From Acidovorax sp. (GTDB lineage: Bacteria; Pseudomonadota; Gammaproteobacteria; Burkholderiales; Burkholderiaceae_C), in the NCBI RefSeq assembly GCF_016783915.1, contig NZ_JADHVT010000004.1, forward strand, positions 39,281 to 103,280: a DNA stretch of 64,000 bases, written 5' to 3'. This document shows, piece by piece, positions 39,966 to 49,670 of the stretch. The notes under the pieces are model-generated. The model was not told where the DNA came from, ran no database searches, and saw nothing but the letters and a program-made list of their open reading frames with translations. Position 1 is the stretch's first letter; each line of letters starts with the position of its first letter. Position numbers and translations under genes: made by a program.

Positions 39966-42299
39966 TCAGCCGCGGCGCGGCTTGCGCGCTTTGCCTTTGC
40001 TGGACTTACCCGCCACCGCCTTCTTGACCGATGCTTTAAGCGACTGGATCGGCGAACGCGCGGCCCGCTCGCGGGTCAGGCCCGCCTGCTCGGTGGCAGA
40101 TGGACCTGCGGCCTTGTCGGCCTTGCGTCCGCCGGACCGACCACCCGCCTTGCGGGCACCACCACCAGCCCCCTCGGTGCCCACACCCTTGTCCTTGAGC
40201 GCGCGGCCCAGCAGCTCCTCGCCTTCGCGCACCAGGCGGAAGTCGATCTTGCGCCCGTCCAGATCCACACGGCTCACCTGCACCCGCACCCGCGCGCCGA
40301 TGGCGTAGCGGATACCTGTGCGCTCGCCGCGCAGCTCCTGGCGCGCCTCGTCGAACTTGAAGTATTCGCCGCCCAATTCGGTGATGTGCACCAGCCCCTC
40401 GACGTACATCGCGTCCAGCGTCACGAAGATGCCGAAGCTCGTCGCAGCACTGACCACGCCACTGTATTCCTCGCCCAGGTGCTCGCGCATGTACTTGCAC
40501 TTGAGCCAGGCTTCCACATCGCGGCTGGCCTCGTCGGCGCGGCGCTCGTTGGCACTGCAGTGCAGGCCTGCGGCCTCCCAGGCCTGGGTGTCGCGGCTGG
40601 GCGGTTTCACATCCTTGCGTGGCTTGGCGCCAGGTGCGGCCACGCGGGCCGCCAGCCGTTTGGCCAGCTTGGCATGGGCTTCGCCGGGTGTGGGCAAGGA
40701 CGGCAGCGCGTACTTCGTCTTGCTCAGGATGGCCTTGATGACCCGGTGCACCAGCAAGTCGGGATACCGACGAATGGGGCTGGTGAAATGGGTGTAGGCA
40801 TCGAACGCCAGGCCAAAGTGCCCACTGTTGACGGGCGTGTAGATGGCCTGCTGCATGGAGCGCAGCAGCATGGTGTGGATCTGCTGTGCGTCGGGCCGAT
40901 CCTTGGTCGCCGTAGCAATCGCCTGGAAGTCGCCCGGCTTGGGATCGTCGCCAATCGTCATGCCCACAGCCATGGCCTTGAGGTAGTTGCGCAGGATCTC
41001 CTGCTTCTCGGGCGTGGGGCCTTCGTGCACGCGGAACAGGCCCGGCTGGCCACCCTGCGCAATGAAGTCGGCGCTGCACACGTTGGCCGCCAGCATGGCC
41101 TCCTCGATGAGCTTGTGCGCGTCGTTGCGGGTGCGCGGCACGATCTTTTCGATGCGGCCGTTTTCGTCGCAGACGATCTGCGTCTCGGTGGTCTCGAAGT
41201 CCACGGCGCCACGTTGCTGGCGTGCAATGAGAAGCGCACGGTACACGTCATGCAGGTTGAGCAGGTCCTTGACGCGGTCCTTGCGCTTGCTGGCCTCCGG
41301 GCCGCGCGTATTGGCCAGGATGGCTGCGACCTCAGTGTACGTGAAGCGCGCGTGGCTGAACATCACAGCCGGGTAGAACTGGTACGCATGCACCTCGCCC
41401 TTGGCGGTGACCAGCATGTCGCAGACCATGCACAGGCGCTCCACCTCGGGGTTGAGCGAGCAGAGCCCGTTGCTGAGCTTCTCGGGCAGCATGGGGATCA
41501 CGCGGCGCGGAAAGTACACGCTGGTGGCACGGTCGTAGGCATCGATGTCGATGGCGCTGCCCGTTTCCACATAGTGGCTCACGTCGGCAATCGCCACCAG
41601 CAGACGCCAGCCCTTGCTGCGGCCGACCTTGGCGGGCTCGCAATACACGGCATCGTCGAAGTCGCGCGCGTCTTCGCCGTCGATAGTGACCAGGGGCACA
41701 TCGGTCAGGTCCACGCGGCGCCTCTTGTCCTGCGCACGCACCTTGTCGGGCAGCTCCTTGGCCTGGGCCAGGCAATCGGCCGAGAACTCGTGCGGCACGC
41801 CGTATTTGCGCACCGCGATCTCGATCTCCATGCCGGGATCGTCCACCTCGCCGAGCACTTCGGTGATGCGGCCCACGGGCTGGCCGAACAGCGCGGGAGG
41901 TTCTGTCAACTCAACCACCACGACCTGCCCAGGCTTCGCGGCGCCCGTGGCGCCCTTGGGGATCAGTACATCCTGGCCATAGCGCTTGTCTTCGGGAGCC
42001 ACGAGCCACACACCACTTTCCTGCAGCAGTCGGCCGATGATGGGCTGGGGTGGACGTTCGATGATTTCCACAACGCGGCCTTCGGGACGGCCACGGCGGT
42101 CCTGGCGCACGATGCGCACGCGCACACGGTCCTTGTGCAGGACTGCGCGCATTTCGTTCGGGGGGATATAGATGTCGCCTTCGCCATCGTCGCGGATGAC
42201 GAAACCGTGTCCATCACGGTGCCCTTGCACGCTGCCTTCGATCTCTTGCGACAAATGTGTGGCTGGCTGCGTGCCGGGGGTGGATTTTTTGTTATACAA
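39966..42299 (-). CDS. rnr: Ribonuclease R
   Basis: RNase R is a processive 3'-5' exoribonuclease that degrades structured RNA. Cold-shock domains (about 20-160), the RNB catalytic domain with the metal aspartates in TIDGEDARDFDDAV, an S1 domain (about 610-700) and a K/R/G-rich tail are all clear. The start is uncertain. I propose TTG at 42299 because AGGAAAG lies 8-10 bases upstream; TTG at 42254 is the alternative. Either way the protein (777 or 762 residues) lacks the N-terminal helix-turn-helix of about 70 residues found in Burkholderia and E. coli, because a tRNA-Leu gene begins at 42319 on the other strand. Confidence 0.9.
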   Translation of the reverse strand: MYNKKSTPGTQPATHLSQEIEGSVQGHRDGHGFVIRDDGEGDIYIPPNEMRAVLHKDRVRVRIVRQDRRGRPEGRVVEIIERPPQPIIGRLLQESGVWLVAPEDKRYGQDVLIPKGATGAAKPGQVVVVELTEPPALFGQPVGRITEVLGEVDDPGMEIEIAVRKYGVPHEFSADCLAQAKELPDKVRAQDKRRRVDLTDVPLVTIDGEDARDFDDAVYCEPAKVGRSKGWRLLVAIADVSHYVETGSAIDIDAYDRATSVYFPRRVIPMLPEKLSNGLCSLNPEVERLCMVCDMLVTAKGEVHAYQFYPAVMFSHARFTYTEVAAILANTRGPEASKRKDRVKDLLNLHDVYRALLIARQQRGAVDFETTETQIVCDENGRIEKIVPRTRNDAHKLIEEAMLAANVCSADFIAQGGQPGLFRVHEGPTPEKQEILRNYLKAMAVGMTIGDDPKPGDFQAIATATKDRPDAQQIHTMLLRSMQQAIYTPVNSGHFGLAFDAYTHFTSPIRRYPDLLVHRVIKAILSKTKYALPSLPTPGEAHAKLAKRLAARVAAPGAKPRKDVKPPSRDTQAWEAAGLHCSANERRADEASRDVEAWLKCKYMREHLGEEYSGVVSAATSFGIFVTLDAMYVEGLVHITELGGEYFKFDEARQELRGERTGIRYAIGARVRVQVSRVDLDGRKIDFRLVREGEELLGRALKDKGVGTEGAGGGARKAGGRSGGRKADKAAGPSATEQAGLTRERAARSPIQSLKASVKKAVAGKSSKGKARKPRRG

Positions 42300-42300
42300 T
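42293..42300 (+). promoter_or_regulatory. Candidate -10 box for tRNA-Leu copy 1
   Basis: TATACAAT lies about 20 bases before the tRNA. The same DNA on the minus strand is the proposed rnr TTG start codon and a TATAAC box, so the signals overlap. The -35 element is not convincing. Confidence 0.35.
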
Positions 42301-42318
42301 CTTAGTCTTTCCTGAAAT

Positions 42319-42403
<85 letters not shown>

Positions 42404-42441
42404 AGTTTAACGAGAACCAGCGATGGTTTTCAAAATATCGA

Positions 42442-42469
42442 AGCCGCTGTACACCCAGCGGCTTTTTTA
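42442..42469 (+). terminator. Rho-independent terminator after tRNA-Leu copy 1
   Basis: AGCCGCT (42442-42448) pairs with AGCGGCT (42457-42463), followed by TTTTTA. It lies 39 bases after the tRNA. Confidence 0.8.
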
Positions 42470-42566
42470 TTTGCTGATATGTTTTGCGCGCCCTGCTGCG
42501 GCCAAAGATTTTTGAGCCGATGGCACATTTTTTTGAAAACTCTCCAGAAGCCCGAATTTCTTGTCC

Positions 42567-42572
42567 TATAAT
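42567..42572 (+). promoter_or_regulatory. -10 box for tRNA-Leu copy 2
   Basis: A perfect TATAAT lies 17 bases before the second tRNA. No good -35 at the right spacing is seen. With a terminator before it, copy 2 is probably transcribed from here and not from copy 1. Confidence 0.5.
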
Positions 42573-42589
42573 TCGAGGCTGATCTGAAA

Positions 42590-42674
<85 letters not shown>

Positions 42675-42682
42675 AACATATA

Positions 42683-42712
42683 AAAAGCCGTTGCATCCGC
42701 AACGGCTTTTTT
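42683..42712 (+). terminator. Rho-independent terminator after tRNA-Leu copy 2
   Basis: GCCGTTGC (42687-42694) pairs with GCAACGGC (42699-42706) around a 4-base loop, with A-run before and six T residues after. It is a very strong terminator. Confidence 0.9.
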
Positions 42713-42734
42713 GTTTTCAAACCATCAAAGCAAA

Positions 42735-42767
42735 GAAAAAAACGAGACCGCCAGCGGTCTCGTTTTT
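42735..42767 (-). terminator. Bidirectional hairpin terminator after the DUF349 gene
   Basis: AACGAGACCG (42741-42750) and CGGTCTCGTT (42755-42764) form a strong stem. The A-run at 42735-42742 is a T-run on the minus strand, 58 bases after the DUF349 stop. T residues at 42763-42767 make it work in the other direction too. Confidence 0.8.
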
Positions 42768-42824
42768 CGTTCTGTCTGCTGCCCTGAGGGTACACGCGCC
42801 GCGGCGCGCGCCCCAGCCCTTCAA

Positions 42825-45605
42825 CTACTTGCGCAGCAGCGTCTTGAGCACGTTCTGCAAACGGCGCGCGTTCGCCGCATCGCTATTGCTCGCCAGCACG
42901 CGCGCCACATCCTGACCCCATGTCTGGGTGGGCGCAGGGTCGTTGCGGCGCGTCAGCAACTGCAGTTGCAACATGCGCCGCGCGGCAATGTGCTCTGCAG
43001 GCGTTGGGGCCTCGGCCGCCATTTCAAGGCGCAGCAGCGCTTCTGCCGCATCGCCCTTGGGCGCTGCCGACAATGCCTGTGTCCAGGCACTGCGCACCGA
43101 TGCCGTCACACCTGAACCCAGATCTTGCGTGCCGGGGACCAGCGCAGCATCGCGCTTTTCCCATGCGGTCAACAGCTGGGTCAAGGCTTCGCCGTGGGCC
43201 TGCGCGGCCAACTTCTTCAGAGCCAGCTGTGCGTGCTCCATCGCCTCGCGCTGTGCGCGGAACGCTGTGTCACCCAGACGGGGGCCACGGTCCTCGAACG
43301 CCGGGCGATCACCAAAACGGCCACCTCGATCAGCACGATCGCCCATGCGGCCATCAGTGCGTGGGCCACGGGCACCGTCTCGGTCACCAGGGCGCCCATC
43401 ACGGCGGTCACCAGGGCGCGCACCACGGCCGGTGGCTACCGGAGCGTCTTTTTTCATGCCAGGGCGATCATCCCCACGCACAGCCACAACAGGTCGTGCA
43501 GCAGGCTTGGGGGTCGCGGGTACGGGTGCAGGCGCTGCGGCAGTAGCATCACCACCTTCCACAGCCTCCACAGAGGCATCCGCTCCGACTTCGGTAGCAA
43601 GGGGAGCAGCGGGAGCAGCATTCACCTGGACTTCGGCGTGCGACTGTGCATCCTTGTTGGCCGTGGCGACAGCTTCGGCCGCCTGGGCCTGTCCGCGCAA
43701 TGCGGCTTCCAGCGCCTGCATGGCAGCGCGGATCTGCTGCGCATCACCAGTGGCGTTGGCTGCTTCCAGCGCCTTGGAGGCCTCCAGAACCACGCGGTCC
43801 CGCGCACTCAGCTCGGTGACAGCGCGATCACGATCCACCGACTTGCGATTGAACGCTTCATCAATGGGCTTGCGGAAAGCGTCCCACAGCTTTTGCTCGT
43901 GCTTGCGATCCAGCGGCACCGTCTGCGCCTCGGCTTGCCAGCGCTGCTGCAGTGCCTTGACGGCATCGATACGCAGCGACGGAGCTGCGCCAAGGGCTGT
44001 GGCCTCGTCGATCATCGCGTGGCGACGCGCCAGGCTTTCCTTCTGCGCGGACTCCAGTGGTGCAGCAGCCAGGGCAATGGCCTGCTTCCACAACGGCTGC
44101 AGTTCGGCAAAGATTTTTTCACCCACATGGCCGCCTTCGCGCCAGCGGTCACCAAACTGGTACAGCGCACGATTGATGGCCTTCCAGTCGCCCGACGCAG
44201 CATGCTCTTGCGCCCAGGCCTTGACCTCTTCGATCAGCGCCAGACGTTGCGCCTTGTGCTCGGCCGCTTCGGAGCGGATCTTCTCCAGCCATGCTTCCAC
44301 GACCTTGTGCGCTGCGTTGCAGGCTTCGTCAAACTTCTTCCAGAGAGCGTGGTTGGGGGCACCGCCCTGGTCTGCCTGCTTCCACTGGTCTCGCAGATTG
44401 CGCAGAGTCTCCTGCATTTTGCGGCCACCCAGAGCCTGCCCCTCTGGGCGGTTGAGCAGGGCTTCGGCCTTGGCCACCAGGTCCTCACGCACCTGGTCTG
44501 CGCTCCAGCGCTGCCAGCCTTCCAGTTCACCGGCAGCCACCAGCGCCGAGTGCACCTGCTGCTCCAGGGCGTTGTCAATGTGTTTGCCATGCACCTTGAG
44601 CACAGCACGCAATGCAGCTGCCGCGCCAGCGCTGGCCTTGCCATGGCCTTCGGCAGTTTCTTTTTCGAGCGTCGCCAACGCATCACGCACCAGTTGGTGG
44701 GCTTTTTCGATCACCTCTGGCGCCACCTTGGGTTTGGCGACACGGGCTGGCTTGCTGGCCGCTGCTGAAGCAGCCGCAGCGGCGGCGGCCTCCGTGGGCA
44801 GGCCACGGGCAGCGCGCAATTCGTCCGCCCACACCGGCACGGGAGGCAGGGGCGCGGAGACATCTTCTGCCGCTGCAGCCGCCTGGGCGACTGCGGGCTG
44901 AAAAGCCTCCCACACCACCAGCAACTGGGTGCGAGAGGCATCCAGCAAAGGGGGGAACCGCGCTTCGACGCTCGCCCAGCTCGCATCGCCCGTGAGCTCC
45001 TGGGCCTGCTCCTGCCAGCGTGCGACATCGGCGCGCAGCAGCTCCAGCGCAGCATGTGCATCACGCCAAGGTTTGGTGGAGAGCACTTCAATGCGCTGCG
45101 CCAGCAGCACAGCGGCCTCGCGCTGCACCTGCACACGGTGCTGCAGGTCTTCGATGACCTTCACACGGTCCGCCAGCTGCACCTTGAGCAGCGACAGCGG
45201 CTCGCGCGAAAGAGGCGCGCCGGCCTTGGCGGCATCACGTTGCCAAGCCAGGGCATCTGCAATATTGAGCTTGGGGGCGGCCAGCAGGGCCTGGGCCTTG
45301 TCCGCCCACTCAGCCGCAATGGCCTCCTGCCCCTTGGCACGGCGGATTTCGTCCAGACGTTCGCGCACGGCGCGGGCTGCGCCCTTGTCACGTCCGCTCA
45401 GCTCCTTGAACACCTCCTGCAGCTGCTCGGGGGCTGGCTGCGTCGCCAGCCAGTCGCGGATACGGGAGGCGCGCTCACCCGACGTGGCGGCAGAGAAAGC
45501 GCCGCCGGTCAGCGCATCGAGCGGGTGCGGCTCGTGGGTTTTGGCCGGGGCCGGATTCACTTCAGGTGCGTCGGACATTTTGCTGCGGGAAAAAAATGGA
45601 AACAT
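42825..45605 (-). CDS. Large DUF349 repeat protein with RG/DR-rich linker
   Basis: The 926-residue protein starts at ATG 45605 (MFPFFSRSK; a second ATG at 45578 is possible). It is almost all helical and rich in A, E, K, R and Q, with repeated W-K-x-A/D...L-W-x-x-F blocks (for example QWKQADQGGAPNHALWKKF and LWDAFRKPIDEAF) that mark tandem DUF349 domains between about residues 300 and 620. Residues about 707-778 form a low-complexity stretch of R, G and D (GDRRDGRPGDRDGARG and similar), followed by a helical C-terminus. DUF349 proteins have no settled function that I can state with confidence. Monocistronic, with its own terminator. The frame extends upstream to 46172 without homology. Confidence 0.82.
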   Translation of the reverse strand: MFPFFSRSKMSDAPEVNPAPAKTHEPHPLDALTGGAFSAATSGERASRIRDWLATQPAPEQLQEVFKELSGRDKGAARAVRERLDEIRRAKGQEAIAAEWADKAQALLAAPKLNIADALAWQRDAAKAGAPLSREPLSLLKVQLADRVKVIEDLQHRVQVQREAAVLLAQRIEVLSTKPWRDAHAALELLRADVARWQEQAQELTGDASWASVEARFPPLLDASRTQLLVVWEAFQPAVAQAAAAAEDVSAPLPPVPVWADELRAARGLPTEAAAAAAASAAASKPARVAKPKVAPEVIEKAHQLVRDALATLEKETAEGHGKASAGAAAALRAVLKVHGKHIDNALEQQVHSALVAAGELEGWQRWSADQVREDLVAKAEALLNRPEGQALGGRKMQETLRNLRDQWKQADQGGAPNHALWKKFDEACNAAHKVVEAWLEKIRSEAAEHKAQRLALIEEVKAWAQEHAASGDWKAINRALYQFGDRWREGGHVGEKIFAELQPLWKQAIALAAAPLESAQKESLARRHAMIDEATALGAAPSLRIDAVKALQQRWQAEAQTVPLDRKHEQKLWDAFRKPIDEAFNRKSVDRDRAVTELSARDRVVLEASKALEAANATGDAQQIRAAMQALEAALRGQAQAAEAVATANKDAQSHAEVQVNAAPAAPLATEVGADASVEAVEGGDATAAAPAPVPATPKPAARPVVAVRGDDRPGMKKDAPVATGRGARPGDRRDGRPGDRDGARGPRTDGRMGDRADRGGRFGDRPAFEDRGPRLGDTAFRAQREAMEHAQLALKKLAAQAHGEALTQLLTAWEKRDAALVPGTQDLGSGVTASVRSAWTQALSAAPKGDAAEALLRLEMAAEAPTPAEHIAARRMLQLQLLTRRNDPAPTQTWGQDVARVLASNSDAANARRLQNVLKTLLRK

Positions 45606-46334
45606 GGATCCAATGAATAACGAAGGCGTCCCAGGCGCAGGGCCTGGGGCCGTGCCCGAGCGACCGCACCATGCGCACGCGAGGGCAACAAAGGGGCTAT
45701 TTTCACCGGATTGGGCCAGCAGGCCGTAGCGGGGTGCATCATCAACACCAGCAAGGTGATCTGGCACAAGGCTCTGCGAGACAAGCTGCCCCGCTGATGG
45801 ACCTCTGCGAGGACGCCGCGCGACACTCCGGGCGAAGGGTCGCCGCTCTAGGGAACAGCCCCCATTATCTATATATAAGACAGCGCCGCCCACACACATG
45901 GCGAAGCACCAATAAGAAAGCCCAACGAGCAGTGCCTGAAGGGCCTGCCCGCCGGGCTTGACGGCTGACACAACGGTCTTTGCCATCGATCGCGATGCGG
46001 AGAGAAAGGTCCGCATGGCGAGGAGGCAAGGTATTGCCTCCAGGGGTTGCCATGGAAGCGGCATCTGCTGCACCTCGGCACTGAATGCCCTCGGAGGGAG
46101 ACTTCGCTTCGTCTGGCGATGCCTGAAATCTACAGGCGCCTCCACCTTATCAAACTCGCTTCGCCAACTCAAATCGGATTCTCAATGGCGGCGAAACGCC
46201 CGATTGAATTTGACATGGAGATGTCAGCCACCACCTGCCAGCCCACAGCGCTAAACGGCCCCTCACCCCACAAAAACTGTGATTTTTTACATAGTTTTCA
46301 TAATTTTTATGTCTAAAAAAGAATTTTGTTAGTA
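45606..46334. other. Intergenic region between the DUF349 and transglycosylase genes
   Basis: About 950 bases separate two divergent genes, and this is its larger part. Open frames on both strands here have no recognisable homology and look like chance. TATATATAAG at 45870-45879 contains -10-like boxes and could drive the DUF349 gene. From about 46265 the base composition drops sharply to AT-rich, leading into the promoter at 46335. I see no tRNA, repeat copy or other RNA gene. Confidence 0.5.
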
Positions 46335-46364
46335 TTGACTATGCATTTAGTGAGCTTCTAGAAT
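46335..46364 (+). promoter_or_regulatory. Sigma-70 promoter for the lytic transglycosylase
   Basis: TTGACT (46335-46340) and TAGAAT (46359-46364) are separated by 18 bases. The 60 bases upstream are strongly A/T-rich with A- and T-tracts, like an UP element. Transcription would begin near 46371, at a small hairpin AGCCC/GGGCT, leaving a leader of about 186 bases. Confidence 0.65.
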
Positions 46365-46556
46365 CCGCCAGCCCCAAAAACAGGGCTAGTACAAACCCCA
46401 ATCGCTGCCGAACCCGGCTAAGTCAACCCAGGGCGCCAAGCACTCCACAGACGTGCAGCCCGGACTTGATGGCGTACCAATCCAGGCGACCTGCCAGAAA
46501 AGCACAGTCCACCGTGACTGCCTCGCTCCACTGGCCCGCCTCAGAAAGGAAGAGCT

Positions 46557-47402
46557 ATGACAGCGTCAGGAAAAATAGTCTCCGGCGTGCGAACCTTCGC
46601 GGCCGACGTGACCGAAGGTTTTCTTGAAATCACCCACAACAGCTTCGCCCTTATTGGCTTGGCCGTTGCCTTTGTCGTCATTGCCCTCACTGCACGGCCC
46701 GATCTGCGCCAGGCCGGCGAAGAGCAACTGATGAACTGGCTGCAAGCCCGCCAGGTTGAAATGCTGGGCATGCCCATCGAGCCGGAGGCAAGCGAGCGCG
46801 CCACGGCCGTCAACCCCAAAGATCTGCCCAAGGAACAGGCAGCTGTGGCCTTCTGGCTCAGCAAGAAGTACCGCGTGGCACCTGAGCCTCTGAGCGCACT
46901 GGTGGCAGAGGCTTACGAGATTGGCACCCGCGCCAAGATCGACCCTACCCTGATCCTGGCCATCATGGCCATCGAGTCGAGCTTCAATCCGTTTGCCGAA
47001 AGCGCCGTGGGCGCACAGGGACTCATGCAGGTGATGACCCGCGTGCACACCGACAAGTACCAGAGCTTTGGCGGCCACTTTGCCGCCTTTGACCCGGTGA
47101 GCAACCTGCGGGTGGGTGTGAAGGTGCTGCAGGAATGCATCGCCCGCGCTGGCTCGCTCGAAGGCGGTCTGCGCTTTTATGTGGGTGCTGGCAACATGGC
47201 CGACGATGGAGGCTACGCAGCCAAGGTGATGGCGGAGCATCTCCGCTTGCGCCAGGTGGCCGGTGGCCGCGCAATTCCTTTCAATCCTCCGCCATCCTTG
47301 TCTACCCAGGCTCCGGTACAGAGCATTCCTGCGGCAGCACCCCGCACCACGCCCCCGGCAGCAGCCAGCGACAAGGTGGCACTGCTGACACCTGACTTGT
47401 AA
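46557..47402 (+). CDS. Membrane-anchored lytic transglycosylase (SLT domain)
   Basis: This enzyme cleaves peptidoglycan glycan strands to form 1,6-anhydromuramoyl ends. The 281 residues have one membrane helix (about 28-45), a linker, then an SLT domain (about 115-220). The catalytic glutamate is E140 in IMAIESSFNPFAES, followed by GAQGLMQVM and RFYVGAGN. The C-terminus is a P/A/T-rich tail, probably disordered. AGAAAGGAAGAG gives a good Shine-Dalgarno. No flagellar, secretion or conjugation gene is near, so a general wall role is likely. Confidence 0.88.
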   Translation: MTASGKIVSGVRTFAADVTEGFLEITHNSFALIGLAVAFVVIALTARPDLRQAGEEQLMNWLQARQVEMLGMPIEPEASERATAVNPKDLPKEQAAVAFWLSKKYRVAPEPLSALVAEAYEIGTRAKIDPTLILAIMAIESSFNPFAESAVGAQGLMQVMTRVHTDKYQSFGGHFAAFDPVSNLRVGVKVLQECIARAGSLEGGLRFYVGAGNMADDGGYAAKVMAEHLRLRQVAGGRAIPFNPPPSLSTQAPVQSIPAAAPRTTPPAAASDKVALLTPDL

Positions 47403-47491
47403 ACCAGTAGGTTACCCGGCGCGCCCTGGGAACGACCTTTGCACCAAGTGGTTTGGAGGTTTGTATGGTGTGCCAATGGCGCAGTGTCGGC

Positions 47492-47680
47492 TACACTAGA
47501 GGTGCACGCGACTGGCGATAGGCGCTGCATCCAGCCGATGGATGTTGCCGCTGACGTGGAAACCAGCAAGAACCTACTTCTTGTGAACCACTGGGAAGCG
47601 TGCCGCAGGGGTCCAGCCCCATGCGTTCAGCCGTTCGCCTGGGCAGCCCTTGTTTCAAGGGACACAAGTTCATAGGACTG
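47492..47680 (+). promoter_or_regulatory. Structured 5' leader of glyA
   Basis: A -10-like TACACT (47492-47497) would start a leader of about 183 bases. It contains four consecutive hairpins: CATCC/GGATG (47528-47544), CAAGAA/TTCTTG (47567-47583, extended by CCAG/CTGG), CGCAGGGG/CCCC-A-TGCG (47604-47625) and CCCTTG/CAAGGG (47647-47661). The last lies just before the AGGA ribosome-binding site. It does not match the glycine, SAH or 6S consensus as I remember them. Cis-regulation is inferred. Confidence 0.45.
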
Positions 47681-47686
47681 CCAATC

Positions 47687-48931
<1,245 letters not shown>

Positions 48932-48948
48932 ATCCCCAGCCAAGAGCC

Positions 48949-49398
48949 ATGAAGTGCCCCTTCTGCAGCCACCTCGAAACGCAAGTCGTTGAAACGCGGG
49001 TGTCTGAGGATGGGGTCTTCATCCGCCGCCGCCGCCAGTGCGGCGCGTGTGACAAGCGCTTCACCACGTACGAGCGGCCGGAGGTGAGCTTTCCGGCCAT
49101 CGTCAAAAAGGACGGGCGCCGCATTGAATACGACCGGGGCAAGCTGCTGGCTTCGTTCAATCTGGCATTGCGCAAGCGCCCTGTCAGCACCGACCAGATC
49201 GACAGCGCCATCGAGCGCATCGAAGAAAAACTGCTCAACCTGGGGCAGCGCGAAGTAATCTCCAGCCGCATTGGCGAGCTGGTCATGCGCGAGCTCAAGA
49301 AGCTCGACAAGGTGGCCTATATCCGCTTTGCCAGTGTGTACCGCAGCTTTGAAGACATCGACGACTTCCGCGCCATGGTGGATGAGGTGCGCAAGTAG
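48949..49398 (+). CDS. nrdR: Transcriptional repressor NrdR
   Basis: NrdR represses ribonucleotide reductase genes, sensing ATP/dATP. The 149 residues carry the N-terminal zinc ribbon (C3, C6, C31, C34) and an ATP-cone domain (about 49-139; I-V-K-K-D-G-R and [13 protein letters not shown]). Length matches the family. It is co-transcribed with glyA. No nrdAB gene lies in this window. Confidence 0.97.
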   Translation: MKCPFCSHLETQVVETRVSEDGVFIRRRRQCGACDKRFTTYERPEVSFPAIVKKDGRRIEYDRGKLLASFNLALRKRPVSTDQIDSAIERIEEKLLNLGQREVISSRIGELVMRELKKLDKVAYIRFASVYRSFEDIDDFRAMVDEVRK

Positions 49399-49561
49399 CA
49401 GTGTGTTCCCCGGAGTGGCCGTCGCGCTGATGCCCTCTCCGTGTCCTCCTACCCCCCTGCTACCTTGTCTGCGCGATGCAGCGCGAGGGGCCACTGGCAC
49501 GGATTGCACGTTGCAACGTTCGGCCATGGCCCCTGCGCATGTCGCGCATGCTACTTCGCAG

Positions 49562-49620
49562 AAGCTATTAATTTGATAGCTACTGCAGCATGATGGACTA
49601 GCGCTTCAGGCGGTTTTTAC
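49562..49620 (+). repeat. Dispersed repeat, copy 7, downstream of nrdR
   Basis: GCTATTAATTTGATAGCTAC (49564-49583) is followed by TGCAGCATGATGGACTAGCG (49584-49603), then a C-T-T-C-A-G-G-C-G-G link and TTTTTAC. This is the clearest full-length copy, and its final T-run suggests terminator-like behaviour. It accounts for part of the 272-base gap between nrdR and the EamA gene, where I see no other gene. Confidence 0.7.
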
Positions 49621-49670
49621 GTCAAAACTACCGCACAGCACTCAGGCAAGGTCCGCGCAAGTGCCCGACA

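Noticed and set aside
39921..42305. A 794-codon open frame on the plus strand opposite rnr
   Set aside because: Antisense to RNase R with no recognisable domain. The same reasoning applies to 8402-9790 (opposite ftsH), 24818-26128 (opposite bamA) and 50682-53030.
45606..46172. A 189-residue extension of the DUF349 protein
   Set aside because: It has low complexity and no homology, and the conserved start MFPFFSRSK lies at 45605.
47492..47686. 6S RNA or glycine riboswitch upstream of glyA
   Set aside because: The stems do not give the long rod with central bubble of 6S RNA, and the glycine aptamer core cannot be found. I therefore report only an unassigned structured leader.
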